A stretch of DNA of 64,000 nt from Brassica napus (taxonomy: Eukaryota; Streptophyta; Magnoliopsida; Brassicales; Brassicaceae): contig NC_063448.1 in assembly GCF_020379485.1 (NCBI RefSeq), forward strand, positions 10,067,726 to 10,131,725, written 5' to 3'. The notes below the pieces were generated by a model. It saw only the letters and a list, made by a program, of their open reading frames with translations, was not told where the DNA came from and did not search any database. Positions within the stretch are counted from its first letter, which is position 1. Each line of letters begins with the position of its first letter. The position numbers and the translations under genes were made by a program. Positions 31,311-44,760 of the stretch are shown here, in pieces.

Positions 31311-32407
31311 TAATACAAGAAGTATAGATGAAACTTTTGTTATTGTCTCTTTGGTGTCACTTTGATTTGAGTGGTTTCTGGTTCCTGAAAAACTTCCAGT
31401 TGTGATTTGGTTTTGTTAATTAGAGAGTTTGCTGTATGAACCGATGATTGAAGCGATGTATGAAGAATAGTTTGGTGATGCAACATAACTTAAACCAATA
31501 TCAGGATATCTTCATCAGCTTTCTTGCTGAGTTTTCTGAGTTCTCTGATACTGTAAGCCCTTATTTCACGAGAAAGCAAAAAATATTATACAGTTTCTCA
31601 AAGTGAATGTTGTATGCTAATGCTGGACGTGAACTGCCGTGATTTACTTCACGAGATATGTAACATATTTTACTATGTGGTAAGTGTGAAAGGAAAACAT
31701 TTATTTATAGTAACAGTGTGGAGAAGTAGATTTCATCTATACTTTCAAACCTTCTAACCACGAAAAGTCCTAAATATAAATCTTTAAGCACTGCTACTGT
31801 TGTGCAAAGATAATTTAGTTAATGTCTTAAGGGAGTTGAATTTAAACCTTATAATTCTCTTAATTCACATATTATAAGAAATTAAATAAATTCTCTCCAA
31901 GTTCCAACAAATATGTTCTCCTGGTTTGATTTAAGACCAAAAAAATTAATTAACTGCCTACGATTTCACATTAAAAATTTTAACCTTGCAAATATTTATC
32001 CTTCGCCTTACAATTTGGCATATCAGGATTTAGCTTCTTTGGACCCAAACAAAAGTTGATTTATGTAAAAAGGAAACTTTTGCTTCTTTTAATATAATGC
32101 CATTATATGTCAAAAAAGTTATAAAAACAAAAGAGTATAGAAGATAATAATTAACAGTTAAAAAACTAACACTTCTGTGAATTATAGAATTATCTCAGCT
32201 CCGTATGTGTTATATGCATTTGAATTTGATGTGTAACTCAGCTATTGGTTGGCACGTAAACGTAATATAATTTATCATTTGTCACTTTTACTATTTAACT
32301 AAATAGTTTGAAGAGTTTTTTATTGTTTCACAGTTTATGTTATTTTCAAAATCCAATAAAAAAGTAAATCAATTAAAACAAAATTGAAAAAAAAATTTAG
32401 AATATAG
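31311..32407. other. AT-rich sequence downstream of the unidentified gene fragment
   Basis: The first 250 bp could be a 3' untranslated region. The rest is AT-rich with nothing recognised. Confidence 0.45.
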
Positions 32408-32708
32408 TTTAGAGAAATTCGCTAGGATAGCTTTTTTGAATTTTTATTCACAAAAATAGCTTTCAAAAAGGAAAATGATCAAAATAAATTTTATTAAAGG
32501 GTAAAAATGTGTTTACAATAGGGTTAACTAATCTAGATTTAGAGTTTAGAGTTTAGAGTTAAGGGGTGAGGTTTTGAGGATAGAGTTTTAAATTTTAAAA
32601 AATTAAAATTAAAATTTCAATATAAAAATGGTCTATTTTGGTCATTTTCTCCATGAGAACTATTTTTGTGGCAAAAACTTAAAAATGTCTATTTGAGATA
32701 ATTTCCCT
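32408..32708. mobile_element. Foldback MITE-like element, relative of the one at 8265
   Basis: Left end AGAAATTCGCTAGGATAGC...CACAAAAATAGC and right end CTATTTTTGTGGCAAAAAC...GAGATAATTTCCC are inverted relatives. The core has ATTTAGAGTTTAGAGTTTAG and a GAGGTTTTGAGG block, the complement of the core of the 8265 element. No ORF. Confidence 0.65.
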
Positions 32709-33179
32709 ATAATTTACCATTGGTCAATTTTACTATTTAATTAAATGCTAAATATATAAAGATATTTTTTTAATATTTGTATTTTTAACCCAAAATAATT
32801 ATAATTTGAAAAAAATAAATATTAAACATAATAATATATTTTTAGCCTACGATTTACTTTTACATTTCAATCACAACTTACAAAGTACTAATAACTTCTC
32901 ACTTATATATATAAATAATCAATTATAATAAATATAAAATGCACCACATAAGTTATTATATGATAATAACTTCCAGCACAACAACATGAATACTCAGGAA
33001 AAAATGATGTAATGCCATTCCAAGAAAAAAGATATAACTAATGACCAACATAGCATGGTTTATTTAGTTTTCAAAAAAAAAAAAACATGTACAAAATTTA
33101 AATAATATTTATATTTTTGATTAATAAAAATTTATATTAAATATTTACTCTAACAATTTAAACTATTTTTAAATATTCA
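32709..33179. other. AT-rich sequence, probably Helitron interior
   Basis: No coding sequence. It leads into the Helitron 3' end at 33208. Confidence 0.4.
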
Positions 33180-33208
33180 TCCCGTCCGTAGGGCGGGCCG
33201 GCCCTAAT
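33180..33208 (+). mobile_element. Helitron 3' terminus, plus strand
   Basis: CCCGTCCGTAGGGCGGG then CCGGCCCTAAT: a CCCG/CGGG stem close to a terminal CTAA followed by T. This GC-rich ending in AT-rich DNA is typical of plant Helitron 3' ends. The 5' end was not identified. Confidence 0.75.
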
Positions 33209-33781
33209 TTTGTATATACAAAGGTATATGTTTGTAACTACAACAAAAATTATCGTGGCAAAATGATATATAATGTTTATACAAAATTCTTAAGAGTTCA
33301 ATATTTTGAAATTTTAGATTAATAATTTTTTTAAACCAATATATAGTTATAATAATATGTATATGGATGAAATCTAAAGTAAGAGTTGACTTTATGATGG
33401 AGGATTAATTTGTACTAGATTTTTGATCCACGATTAAAAAAGGCATAATTGTTTATTGGGTTTTACACATTTTGATTTTTATGGAATGCAGTGAGTATGA
33501 TTTTTGTCCAAAGTTGTTTTATATTTCCTCCTATTCGAATGATTGATGTTTTAAATTTTGGTTTCTTTTTACAAAATTTTTTTTTGTTTTTGAATATGAA
33601 TGATTGACGTTTTAAATATAATTAATATATTTATTTTAAAACTAAAACATATTAAAATATAGAAATATGAGTAGAGAAACTTTATTGGAAAAACTGAAAA
33701 TAACAAACATAAAAATGTATTTAACTTTTTTTAATGTGTGAAAAATTTTAAACATTAAAAAAATGTGCATATACATCAATT
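33209..33781. other. AT-rich sequence between two Helitron 3' ends
   Basis: No gene. Two imperfect copies of GAATGATTGA(T/C)GTTTTAAAT lie at about 33538 and 33598. Confidence 0.45.
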
Positions 33782-33812
33782 ACTAGGATAAGACATGTGT
33801 TTTGCGCATGGT
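33782..33812 (-). mobile_element. Helitron 3' terminus, minus strand
   Basis: On the minus strand: CCATGCGCAAAACACATG, then TCTTATCCTAGT. CATG...CATG pairs as a weak stem, and TTATCCTAGT is the same ending as at 22037 and 22593. The body extends to the right. Confidence 0.65.
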
Positions 33813-34885
33813 GAATTATATAGTTAAAATATAAAACATATGGTATTGAAAAATTTAAGATTTATATATGATCAAATTATATATATATATATATATATGT
33901 ACAGTTTTGGATTATTTATATAATCATCAATATGTTGGGTCGAGAACAATTTTAATTAGATTTTTGGATCAAAACTTAAAATTTATGATGGACCCAATAA
34001 ATCTAGATATATGTTTTTACTAACTTATCGGTGAATATATTTTTCGATTTGAAATTACCCTAATTTTCAGAATATCAGATTTTTATATTTTTTTGACAAC
34101 ATATGATGGAAAATTAAAATTTTAAAAAGAATAATTACAAATTGAGTTAGACTTATAATTTGAATTATGGTTGGTTATGGACCACATTAACACAACATAA
34201 AATTTAGCAGCCCGACTATTATTATACTTAAGACCCAGAGAAGTTGAAATTAGTTTTTTGTTTGCAACGATACTTTATTTCAAGTACTTGATGATGATAT
34301 TATTTGCTTGCAACCAATACTTTATATAGGGTGAGGTTGACGTGATATATAGCATTAACTACTATAAAATATCATTATTAGCATGTTCCTAAACTACGAA
34401 AAACAATTAGGCAATTCATTCATTGGTTTCAAAGTTTTTTTCTTAATCTTCAATATAAATTTCCTAGTTAAATTCTAAAAAATTGTGTAGCAAGGAAAAA
34501 TATACGATATATAAAATTCATTTGGTAATAAAGTTTTCTGTATTTATGTTTTTTCTTTTATTGACAAAACAAAATAATTACTTTTACATAAATTTCCATT
34601 ATCTTATATATGTGTATCATTTATATATGTGTATCACGTTAACGTTAAATTTTTTCTTCAATTCTAACCATAAGAGAACAAATGTATGTAATTGATTTCG
34701 GTTCAGTTAAATTTGAATGCGACTTAACCAGCATCAATAATAGACAAACCGTATATTATACATGTTTTCCATTGACATGGTTTTCTTATATTTTTGTTTA
34801 CAGTATAAAACGATTTTTTTTTCTCTTACATGATATGTTTCTTTGAATTTGATTTGAATGAACAGTACCATCGAAAACTCTTCTA
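33813..34885. other. AT-rich sequence, probably minus-strand Helitron body
   Basis: (AT)n at about 33878-33897 and no recognisable coding sequence. Confidence 0.4.
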
Positions 34886-34961
34886 GTCAAGGTACATACA
34901 TTTCTTCTTACTGGTTTACTGATTTATACCCAATTGAAATATGTAGTATAAAGTTGCGAGA
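34886..34961. repeat. Left half of a locally duplicated host segment
   Basis: GTACATACATTTCTTCTTAC, then TGGTTTA and TATGTAGTATAAAGTTGCGA, recur with small differences at 50651-50710. The LINE has split this copy, whose right half continues at 50305. AAAGTTGCGAGA at 34950-34961 is the left LINE target duplication. Confidence 0.75.
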
Positions 34962-36948
34962 GTGATAGCTAGAGAGAGTAAGATTGTATACACAAAAAAC
35001 GCTTTCAGGCACGAGTCTCGATAACGGTCTTTACACCGTAGTTTTTTCGCTCTCCCCTTAGTTAACTTTCTTCTTTTGGCAAAAGATCTCTGCACACGCA
35101 ACGGTTCTTTTGAATTTTTTACCCTCTTTAGTAATTTCCTTCGGTCTTTATACAGATCTTTCTTACCCGTCGGTTTCTCCGACGTCAGTCGGAGGCTTCC
35201 CTGTCTCCGACCACCGCTTCTACGGTACGGCTATGGCTCTCCTACTCTACCTCTCACATCGCATCCTCCCACTCATCTGCTCTTAAGCCTCAGCTTTGTG
35301 TAGAGTGGACAAAGACTCCTCTACACTTGGAAACTCATCCTCAGAAGACCCTCAGTGCCCTCTTCAACGTTAGTCCATACCGGTTTTTCTCTGTGTCTAC
35401 CTACTCAACACCTCTATCTTCTCTACATCCCGTTATGGCTCCACGACGATTCACGGTCGAAGAGAAAGGAAAACATGTCACCACTGAAGAAGACATCTGC
35501 CACAAGCGCATCAGAGCTCCAGAGATCGACACCTCCACGCTCATCAGTGAAAACTTCCTTACAATGATAGGAAGAGTCGTAAACGCAAGGGAACAACCCA
35601 TTGGAGCTCTCCTCTCTGCCCTCCCTCGTAAATGGACCCTGCAAGGAAGAGTCTCAGGATCAGATCTAGGTCTCAACTGCTTCTAGTTCCGGTTTGAACT
35701 CGAGGAAGATCTCCTCAAGGTCCTGGCTGAGAGACCTTACCACTACAACCACTGGGTGGTTATTCTCCAGAGATGGGAACTAGTCATCTCCCCACTCTTC
35801 CCTTCGCAAATTCCTTTTTGGATTCGCTTACAAGGATTTCCCCTCCACTTCTGGCATGACCAGATGATTTATTCTATAGCTCATGAATTGGGAACTCTTG
35901 ATGACTTCAAAATCTCCAAAACCTCTGCTAGACTAAGAGTCCTTCTCGATGGTCTAAAGCCCCTGACCAAGAAAACAGTCATCAACTTCGCCTCTGGTGA
36001 AGAACTTCCCATCACGCTGGAGCATGAAGACCTCCAGTACAATTGTTCCAGATGCGATATGCTAACCCACCTTTCCAGATCCTGCCCTCTGAACAATGTA
36101 CCCATGAGACTCTCCACGGCCTCTGATACTGCTCCGAAAGACAGTGCCCTTAAGCCTCCAGTTGACTCTCACCCTAGTGGCACTGAGTATAATACTGCCC
36201 CCTCTCAAGATCCCTCCTTCAGTCAACGTGTAGATCGACATGGCAGACCTTTTGGGGAAAGAGTTCCCCTGCAGGCTACTAGAGGTCGACCCCTGGCCAA
36301 CAAGATCATTCCAAATATCCAGACAACTACTCCCCGGGGTGAACTCTACAGACTCGACTCCCCACGAGAAAGAGTTCGCTCTCCAATCCAGTCAAGACAA
36401 GACTTGCAAAGAATTCACCATCACCAGACCTCTTTCTCTAGAACAATTTCACCACAACAGCAATAGAGACCTAGACCTTCTCTCCCACATGAAGTCACAG
36501 CCACTGAGAATCATCACACCTCTCCACAAGGGGCCCTCTTGCCTCCGACCTCAGGAGGTTCTCATAAACCTCTACAGCGGAACTTGGCTCTATGTGACTA
36601 CCCAGCACCTGTTAATGGCATTCCTTCTAAAGAAGCAGTTCTCGGGGAACTCAGGGAGCTTTCTCACCAATATGTCAATGTAGCGGACCCTACTGAGAGT
36701 GCAGCAAGACGCCAAAGGGTCCTTCAGAGTGAACAGAACGGTCTGGTGGAGGAAACGGCAGAAGGCATTATCGCAGCAGCTACACGTGCTATCATCCTCG
36801 GTGACACTGAGGTCTTTCCAGCCCTAGAACCAGAAGCAGTCTCACCAGCACCACTCCCCACTCCAGCAGAGCTGTGTACTCCATCCTCCTCTAGAAGACC
36901 TAGAAGATCTAGAGGACACCATGGCAGCTCAAGGAGACTCGCGGGGGC

Positions 36949-38263
36949 TGATACCACTCAAATTACCCTAAGGAGTGATTTATACTCTCTCAAATAAGAG
37001 GTCGAGTTGTAGTACTTAGGGATCGAATTCACAGGGAGTTAGGAAACCTAAGGTCTAATATGATTTGTTAAGCTAGATGGTTTTAGAGATTTAAATGTAA
37101 ATTGCAGTTTTATATTGAACAAGTGTTTGTTCAATTGATTGGTTGAGGTTTTGGTGCTTAAAAAGGAAATAGTTAGACTTAGGGTTTTTATTCAGAAAAC
37201 TTGGGATTATAATCCTACAGATGCCTAATGAGTTGCATGCATGATAATGTAAAGCTCAACTACTTAGTTAACAAGTCCATCAGCGTTCGCAATGTTTGGA
37301 CTTGTCTGTTAACTAGATCTAATGATCTCAACTATCGTATGTCGACCAATAGAAAGTGTCGATCGATGATCCTATAGGGATATCGATCGATACACCTTTC
37401 GCTCCGTCGATCGATTATTCAATAATGATATCGATCGACGCGCTTCTAGTTAAGCTTTATGCGCGAGTTGAATGATAGCTTACTAAGCTCACTAGATCAG
37501 CTCCCGCCTTACTCATAGCAAGAAACTTAGCTCAGTTAGAATGTTTTCAGGATGAGAATGAAGCTCTCGCTTTTATCTATCAATCCTGGGACAAGTTCTA
37601 GGTAGCTAATCTAGAGACATACATTAATGAACAATCCTAATGAAAATTACCACAACTCAGAAATCTATAGTTGAGGCTAATCCCTCCTAACATATTTAAA
37701 CCCTAAAATCTAACAATGGAACTACTCAGACATGGCTAAGAAATTCATAACAGCAGCTAGGTAAGAAAACTCCATTAGAATAGTAAATAGATATTAATGG
37801 AGTTCCAATCACGAATTATAACTTTGGATCTTCTCTACAATCTATCAAAATTCTAGAAAACCTTGCTGAAAATAATAAAACAAGAAAAGCACTCTCTGCC
37901 TCTAACATGGTGGCAAAACTTATATAATTAGGTTAAAACTCGTTAGGGGTAATCTTGTAAATTGGTGAAGACTTGGGCTTCAAGTTGGCTGCGACCAAAC
38001 GGGCTTTCAGTGCGCTTCGCTGTCGACCGATGTCAAGATATGAACATCGATCGATTATTCCTCTCCAATATCGACCGATGGTCGAGCTCGATGGTCATCT
38101 CGGGTGCTTACTCCAAATATCTCCAAAATGCTCCAAAATCATCACTTATCTCCAAATCCTTCCAGATCTTATAAATATAATAAATAGATTCTATAATATA
38201 ATAATTATTAGTAAAAACACCTATAAACCATGGATGAAAATGAGTCAAATCCATGGTCTATCA
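36949..38263 (-). repeat. 3' LTR (by element orientation) of the Athila-like element
   Basis: 1315 bp, from TGATACCACTCAAATTACCC to ATGGTCTATCA. The minus-strand purine tract GTCTGGAGAGT lies just inside it at about 38264-38274. Confidence 0.9.
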
Positions 38264-39693
38264 ACTCTCCAGACTTACCATTTTGCTTGTCCTCAAGCAA
38301 AACAAACAGGCAGTCTCTCTGAAAGAGGTTTTAAAACAGAAGGGACTCACATGATTTAAAAATTAGAATCATAACCTCTACAATATTGCAATCCACATCT
38401 AAAAAGTCCTAATAAAAAAAACACATTATACAATATCCTAGCTTAGCAACCAAATTCATCTAGCCAACAACTTAGCAAATCTTGTCTGACATTCCCCTCT
38501 ACCAACCTCATTTCTTAGCATAAATAAAAGTGTAGGCTTAACCTTGGGGGTATCGATCACAAGATGCAAGGACTTTTAAACAAGTATCTGGACCTGCAGG
38601 TAAACATTAGTTCATATCCTCTCTCTCTACTAATTTTCTCTCTTAGTCAAAATCTGCTTAATTAGCAAGATCATTGACCAAGATTGGACATGCTTCCATG
38701 AATCAAGCTTTAATGGTGGTTGCCACCAAGTCCTGTTCACTTCTTTTTGACATATATCCTAAGATTATTTGTGAAGCAAGCCTTAATGGTTGTAGCCACC
38801 AAGTCATGTTCTAATCTTTTACCTATAAAATTCTTATGAAGCAAGTCTTAATGGTTGTAGCCACCAAGTCCTGTTCGAATTTTTTCCTAATATATCTCTA
38901 ATAGATATATATATATATAATAATATATATATATATATATTATTCTATCTATCTATAATTTCGAAAATAGAGAGAGAGAGGGTGATTAATCTATCTACAC
39001 AAGGCTTTACCTTCCAGACTTGTTTGAAGAATCCGATCCCATGCATACCAAGCCCCAAGACAAGCAGTTGTGTCAAGTTTAGTGTTGGAGGTCAGCTTTG
39101 GTTCTTTCAAACAATCTCAGCAAGTGTGAATAGTTGACAGGTTGATCCACTTTAGTATCTTTAGTACTATCTGCAATCAGTAAGTCTAGAATGGTGCTAA
39201 AGAATGGTTAGATAACAAGCAAAGTCTAGAAGTTCATTATCCCTTTCTTGACTCAATAAAACTTTTTGAAAAACATTTTAATAAAACTCATAAATAAATT
39301 ACTATCAGTAAACCTCTCCCCAGACTTAAATTACACTGTCCCTAGTGTAAATTCAGTCGGAGTTATGGTGATAATTAAATCATAAGGACTCAATGTAACA
39401 AGTTAGAATGATATACCAGACCGGAATGGATGTCGATCGATGTAGGGATGTTGATATCGGTCGCGACAGGTTAGGAAATGACGATCAATGTCGATAGCTT
39501 CTCGTCGGTCGATACTCACGGCAATCGTCTACTCGGATCTCTTTTTGTGTTTTCTATTTTTATGACCTGCAATAATTTAAAACCAACATAAATAGTATAT
39601 CAATAAAAACTAAATAAATATTACCTAATAGTGGGTTGCCTCCCACTCAGCACTTTGTTATAGTCATTTAGCTTGACTTTGGAGGTGATTGGG
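38264..39693. other. Non-coding 3' internal region of the Athila-like element
   Basis: AT-rich, with three copies of GAAGCAAG(C/T)CTTAATGGT(T)GT..CCACCAAGTC at about 38705-38880 and (AT)n at 38907-38942. No RT or integrase motif was found on either strand. Confidence 0.6.
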
Positions 39694-41547
39694 CTAGTAG
39701 TGTTGAAAGTTGGAACTTGTTGGAAAACAAGTATCCATCTCTTCTCTACGCTTGTTGAACCATGTACCAGTGAAGTCTCTCATAGCTTCATCCCCTCTAC
39801 GCCATTTTTCTTTCATTGTTGCAGTTGTGTTTTCCATCCTCTGCAATTTTTCTTCAAGACTCTCAAGGTTTAACGGATGTCTTCTAAGTGTGGTGTAAGT
39901 GTCAGCTGAGATCTCCTCTCCATGGTAATGTGTGTCAGACATGTCTGATGTCATCTTTGGTACTAGCCGGCCTCGGTTTTTAGCGTCGTCGACCAATGTT
40001 CGATGATGAATGTCGGTCGATTTGTTGTTGCATCTATCGATCGATGACGATGCTTCAGGTCGACGGGCAATGTAACTCTGAATCTCCACCAATTCCCCTT
40101 GTATAGCTTCAATCTTGGAAGTCAAAGCACCGATGCTAAGATCCATTGGGAAATAGATGTCATCACATCTCCCATCAAGCCTCTCTTCTGTAGTTTCCAG
40201 AGCTCTATAGATCCCTTCTACCAACTAATCTATCTCTTTGTGAAAATTTTCTTGAGACTTCATCGTAAGTGGGCGTGGTGGATTGTTTTCGACCGATGTT
40301 GGCATCTGATTGTCGATCGATGTGCGTTGACGAACGTTGATCGATGTATGTTGATCTCCGTCGATCGATGACGATTGAGCAACATCGGTACCATGTTGAA
40401 TTCTGGATATGTCTTGCTGCATCTCCTCCATGCAAGTAGTTAGCCAACTGATACTATCATTCAATGGATAGTAGACACCATCAAGCTTCATCTGGAAAGC
40501 TTCTTTGTTCTTCTCTTGTTCTCCACAGACTCCATAGAACATCTCATTGATCTCGTCCTTGGTGTAGATCTCTGGTACCAGCTTGGTCTGTGTGAATAAG
40601 GTAGCATGTTCATGAAGACATATGTAGCTTGGCTCATCTCTCGAAGCTCTCTCCAGAACTCTTCTTATATCCATGTTTTGAAGACGAATGGTGTTTCCAT
40701 CTAGATCTCTGGCGTATCCCTGTTCATCTCTGTAGACTCCATACTGATCCTTCTCTTCCCAGTAGAATTTCCTGGTACCGTGGAAATCAAAAGCTCTTCT
40801 GCAGAATTCTAGCCGTCTGTCGACCGATGTTGGGACGTCAACGTCGATCGATGGTCGAGTGGTATGGCGAGACCATAGTTTGAAGCTTTTGTCTATGCCA
40901 CCAGCTGCGTCATAGAACTCATTTGTATCCTTCTGTTGGTATTCTGGAATGTTGCGTTGATGAACGAACACATTTTCTGCTCCATTGGCTGTCTGAAGGA
41001 TGTCTGCAATATCTTTTCGAGATAAATTCATTATACGTCCATCTATTGCTCTTGCGTGGCCATCTGGGTCCCTGAAAATAACAAATTCGTCTGGAGTTAG
41101 ATACTCGTTATTAAATTTATCTCTTTCACTTACAGCGGTTTTTGTTTTAGAGCGGATGTCGATCGATGTTGAAGGATTTATGTCGATCGATGGACGGTTT
41201 GCTCTGTCGATAGTATGCGTGTATCGTGTTCTTCCTCAAGCAGTTTCTGATCGATGTTGATCTGTTTCATCGCGTCTTGGCATGTTGAGAAGTTCCTCAT
41301 ATGTGAAACCTTCATGTAGTTCAGCTGCTCCTGACTCATATATTGATGTTTCTACTGCATAGCTTTCGTGATAGTGATCATCTGCCCAACTGCCAATCGA
41401 GTAGTCTCCTTCTCGCACTCGGTTGACTTCTGTGTCGATCGATGAGTAGTTGGCAATATCGATCGATGCTCGTTTTCGGTTTCTCTGATGAGGTTGAGTA
41501 TCGATCGATGGTGAGCCAGGTATGTCGATCGATGGTGCATTCCTTTT
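39694..41547 (-). pseudogene. Athila-like internal frames rich in SID/STSID repeats, function unknown
   Basis: Open minus-strand stretches 41031-40225 and, in the same frame after a TAG, 40224-39694. They carry YWEEKDQYGVYRDEQGYARD, RDEPSYICLHEHATLF and coiled-coil-like segments, with TSID/SIDR words spaced through. Similar plant retrotransposon ORFs exist without known function. No polymerase motif is present. Confidence 0.55.
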
Positions 41548-42812
41548 CTAAGAGGAATGATGTAGAAGTTTATCCTCTTCATCAAGGATGGCTTTGTACT
41601 CAGTAGCTCTTGCATCCTCATAGTCTTCATCATACTGTTCTATATGCATGTGTTGTCTGGTGTATGCGGTAATAGTGGGGTTGTAGTAGTCGTTCTCCCA
41701 ATCATCTGGACGACTGTCGACCGATTCTTCATGTGGTGTGCCGGTCGATTTTTGATGGCCACTGTCGATCGATGTTGCTGTGTGAGTCTCGAACGACGCT
41801 GAGTATTCCATTTCGTACTCGGCTCCATAGTGGCAAGCTGCAATGATTCCTGGATCATTGATTCTTCTGGAGGACATCTGTGGCTTTTTTACTGAAATGG
41901 GGTCGTAGTGGGCATTAGGATCTATTAGTGTTAGACACAACTGGTTGGTTTGCAAGTTGCACACTGCTCCCACTGTTGACAAGAAGGCTCTCCCAAGTAG
42001 TAGAGAAGAGTTCCAGTTTAGCTTGATGTCCAGGACATGGTAATCTACTGGAACTTGGGCATTACCAATCTGCACCTCTAGGTCTCTCACAATTCCTCCT
42101 GAGTTTCTCTGGGAACAATCCACAAAAGTGAACAATTCCTGCGAAGGCTCCACCTACAGACCCAGATGGTCTGCCATTACCATAGGTAGGATACTGACTG
42201 ACGCTCCTGTGTTGCACAAGGCATGTGGAAATTCAATACCCTTCACCGTGCATGGTATTGCAAATTGCTCAGGATCACTCTTCTTCTTCAATGTAATCCT
42301 CATCCTCATCTTTTCTCTAGCTTCACAGAACATTCTCTTGATGTCTTCTTCTTTCTCTCTAGTTTCTCTGAAGAACATCCACAATCTGTGGGTATAATAA
42401 GCCTCTTCGAATGGCTTATCTAGAGGAATCCAGAAGACTCTCTTTCGGAAATTTTTCTTTTCCTTTTCATTAGCCCCCTCTTCAGATGTTTCGCCACTTT
42501 TTCCTTTCTTCTCCTTAGGGTTCTTCCAGTAGGAACCCTATCCTCTTCCATAGGATCTTCTCCATCATCTGAAGGTGTCCGGACGGTCTCTGGTGGGTTT
42601 TCTGAAGGTTTGGGTTTGGGCCTGAGTGCATTAAGACGTGCAACATCTATCTTTCGCATCTGCACTCGGTAGGTAATAGGTGCTCGTCGATCGATAGGCG
42701 CTGGAGGTTGTCGCTCGATGGCGGCCTCTGTTTGTCGAGCGATTCTTACGTTATTAGGGCTGGGCGGATGTGGGTGTTTTGCTGTGAACTCCTCGTGAGT
42801 CAGAATCCTCAC
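41548..42812 (-). pseudogene. Athila-like aspartic protease-like domain and upstream linker
   Basis: A linker with HEEFTAKHPHPPSP and many basic residues (42812-42420) is followed, after a frameshift near 42400, by KGIEFPHALCNTGASVSILP. This is the retropepsin motif with Asn in place of the catalytic Asp of DTGA. The domain continues over an in-frame TAG (42154-42156) with DLEVQIGNAQVPVDYHVLDI and LLLGRAFL. The Asp-to-Asn change and the breaks make it inactive. Confidence 0.8.
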
Positions 42813-42818
42813 GACATT

Positions 42819-44664
42819 TCAAGATGCGATCCACTCCGTTGGTGTTATCGGTCGATTCGTACTGGCCGACGTCGATCGATGTTCGAAGTTTGGCGTCGAT
42901 CGACACCAATGCGATCCGCCAAAACTCATCAAACTTTCTACTTCAAAATCTCCTTCTTGCAGCTTCTCTTCCTTCACCACTTGCCAAAAATCATCTTCAA
43001 TGATGGCATTCATGTGGTGTTTCATCACATCATCCCCTACCACTCTTGTCGAAGCTTCCTGCCTCTTAACAGCATCTCCTGTCTGCACAACCTGCATCTT
43101 CAGCTTCTTCACATGAGTGCTCAAAAGTCTCAAACTTTGTGTTCAGGTTGGTGTAGACAGAATTAATCTTCCCATTGAAGTCCACTGCCATTCGCTGTTG
43201 TGTCTCAAGAACCCTAGCAAGCATCTCTTCAATCTCTCTCTCTTGAGTAGGAGGCGGTGGCTTCTAGTAGTAGGAACTTCCATAATTCATGTTGTTGCTG
43301 TAGGGTTTCTGGTACTGCGAACTCTGGTTGAAATTACCCCTATTTCCATAGGAATTTCTGTTTCCACCGTGGTTTCCAGAACCTTGGAATCCAGTTCCAC
43401 CAATGTAGTTCACCTCTTCTTCTTCCACTGCTTTACCCTCTGTGTCTATAGCTTCTGCATCTTCAACCAAGCATACCTGCTTCCTAAGAAGCTTGTGAAC
43501 ACTATCCAGCTTTACCTTCACCTCATCCATCTGATCATTCCCAAGGATGGTGGCAGACTTTTTCCTCTCAAAATCAGTGTTCTTGGTGTTGTTGCTAGAT
43601 GCTAGGTTTTCAATCACCTTTACTGCCTCTTCTGGATTCCTGGTGTTGAAGTTCCCATTGCTGGAAGCATCAAGAGCCATCTGGTACTGCACCGCGATGC
43701 CTCTGTAAAAAGTACTGAGCAGTTGTACTTCATTGAATCCATCGTGTGGACAGTCTCTCTGATAAAACTTGAATCTGATCCAAGAGCCTCTGAATGATTC
43801 TGCAGTCCCCTGAGAGAAGGTAGCGATCTTGCTCCTCAAGTCTTAAGCATGTGCTTCATCAAAGAAATTGCATAAGAATGCATTCTTGATTTCGCTCCAC
43901 GATGTGAAAGATCCTGGTGGTAGCTGCTTAAGCCAATGCGAAGCTTCTCCAGCAAGAGAGAACTTGAAGAGCTTGCATATGAGATAATCCTCAGGTGCTC
44001 CTTTGACTTTAATAGCAGATATCAGATCCTCGAACCACTCCTGATGGTCCATAGGATGCTCATGAGACAATCCATGGTAGGGTATTTGTCCCACTAGTGT
44101 GTAGTACTGCGCCTTCAACTCAATATCCCTCTGGATAGTGGGAGGACGAATGGCTGATCTGTTGGTGTAGAACTGATCTGAACGGATGTAGTCAGCCAAC
44201 GTCTTAGGTCGTGCAGCCTCATCTACATGTAAAGTAGTTCCTGTAGCATTAGCATCAGACTAAGGGATTGCAGCCCCCTGAGCATCTATCCTCTGACCTG
44301 CTGCATTACGTAGATGACCATCCTGGTCATGCATGTCACTATAATCATCTCGTACCAGTATCAAAGTCGCAACCATGTCTCGCGGCTCAGTATCGATCGA
44401 GGTCTGGGATGGAGTATCAATCGATGTCGGATGGACGATGTCGGTCGATGGAAGATGAGTGTCTTCGGTCGACGGTGGTGAGTGAGTATCGGTCGACGGG
44501 ACTAGTGTCTGGGTCAACGGTGGTTGAACGAAATCGAGCGACGAACGGGTGTTGTTGTCGATCGATGAGGAGCACGCTTCTTTGCGGATTGAACGCTCCA
44601 AACTTGCAGGATCTGGTGAGAATAGTAGTTGGGTTTCCTTGTTGCTTCTAGTACTGATGGACAT
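42819..44664 (-). pseudogene. Athila-like Gag, broken by nonsense codons
   Basis: The likely start is the ATG at 44662-44664 (MSISTRSNKETQLLFS), then the start of the SID-rich segment. After an in-frame TAG at 44260-44262 the Retrotrans_gag domain follows (LADYIRSDQFYTN, HPMDHQEWFEDL, FSLAGEASHWLKQLPPGSFTSW, SFRGSWIRFK). A second in-frame stop (TAA, 43843-43845) splits it. A Gly/Asn-rich zinc-free tail (GGNRNSYGNRGNF) ends at TAG 43264-43266, and a coiled-coil segment (ETQQRMAVDFNGKINS, then KLKMQVVQTGDAVKRQEA) continues with a frameshift near 43130. Gag would build the particle. Confidence 0.85.
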
Positions 44665-44736
44665 GTACCTGAAAATCCAAGAAAAGAAATTTTGTGTCAG
44701 AAACTTAACAAAAATTAGATCGAATAGGCGATCAAA

Positions 44737-44758
44737 GCTCTCCGGCAACAGTGCCAAA
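44737..44758 (-). other. Primer binding site of the Athila-like element
   Basis: On the minus strand TTTGGCACTGTTGCCGGAGA follows the LTR. It is a two- or three-mismatch version of TGGCGCCGTTGCCGGGGA, the Athila-type site complementary to aspartate tRNA. Confidence 0.75.
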
Positions 44759-44760
44759 TT

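Noticed and set aside
34483..34695. 70-residue hydrophobic plus-strand frame
   Set aside because: The AT-rich composition alone gives Phe/Tyr/Ile-rich frames; no promoter, splice or family evidence.
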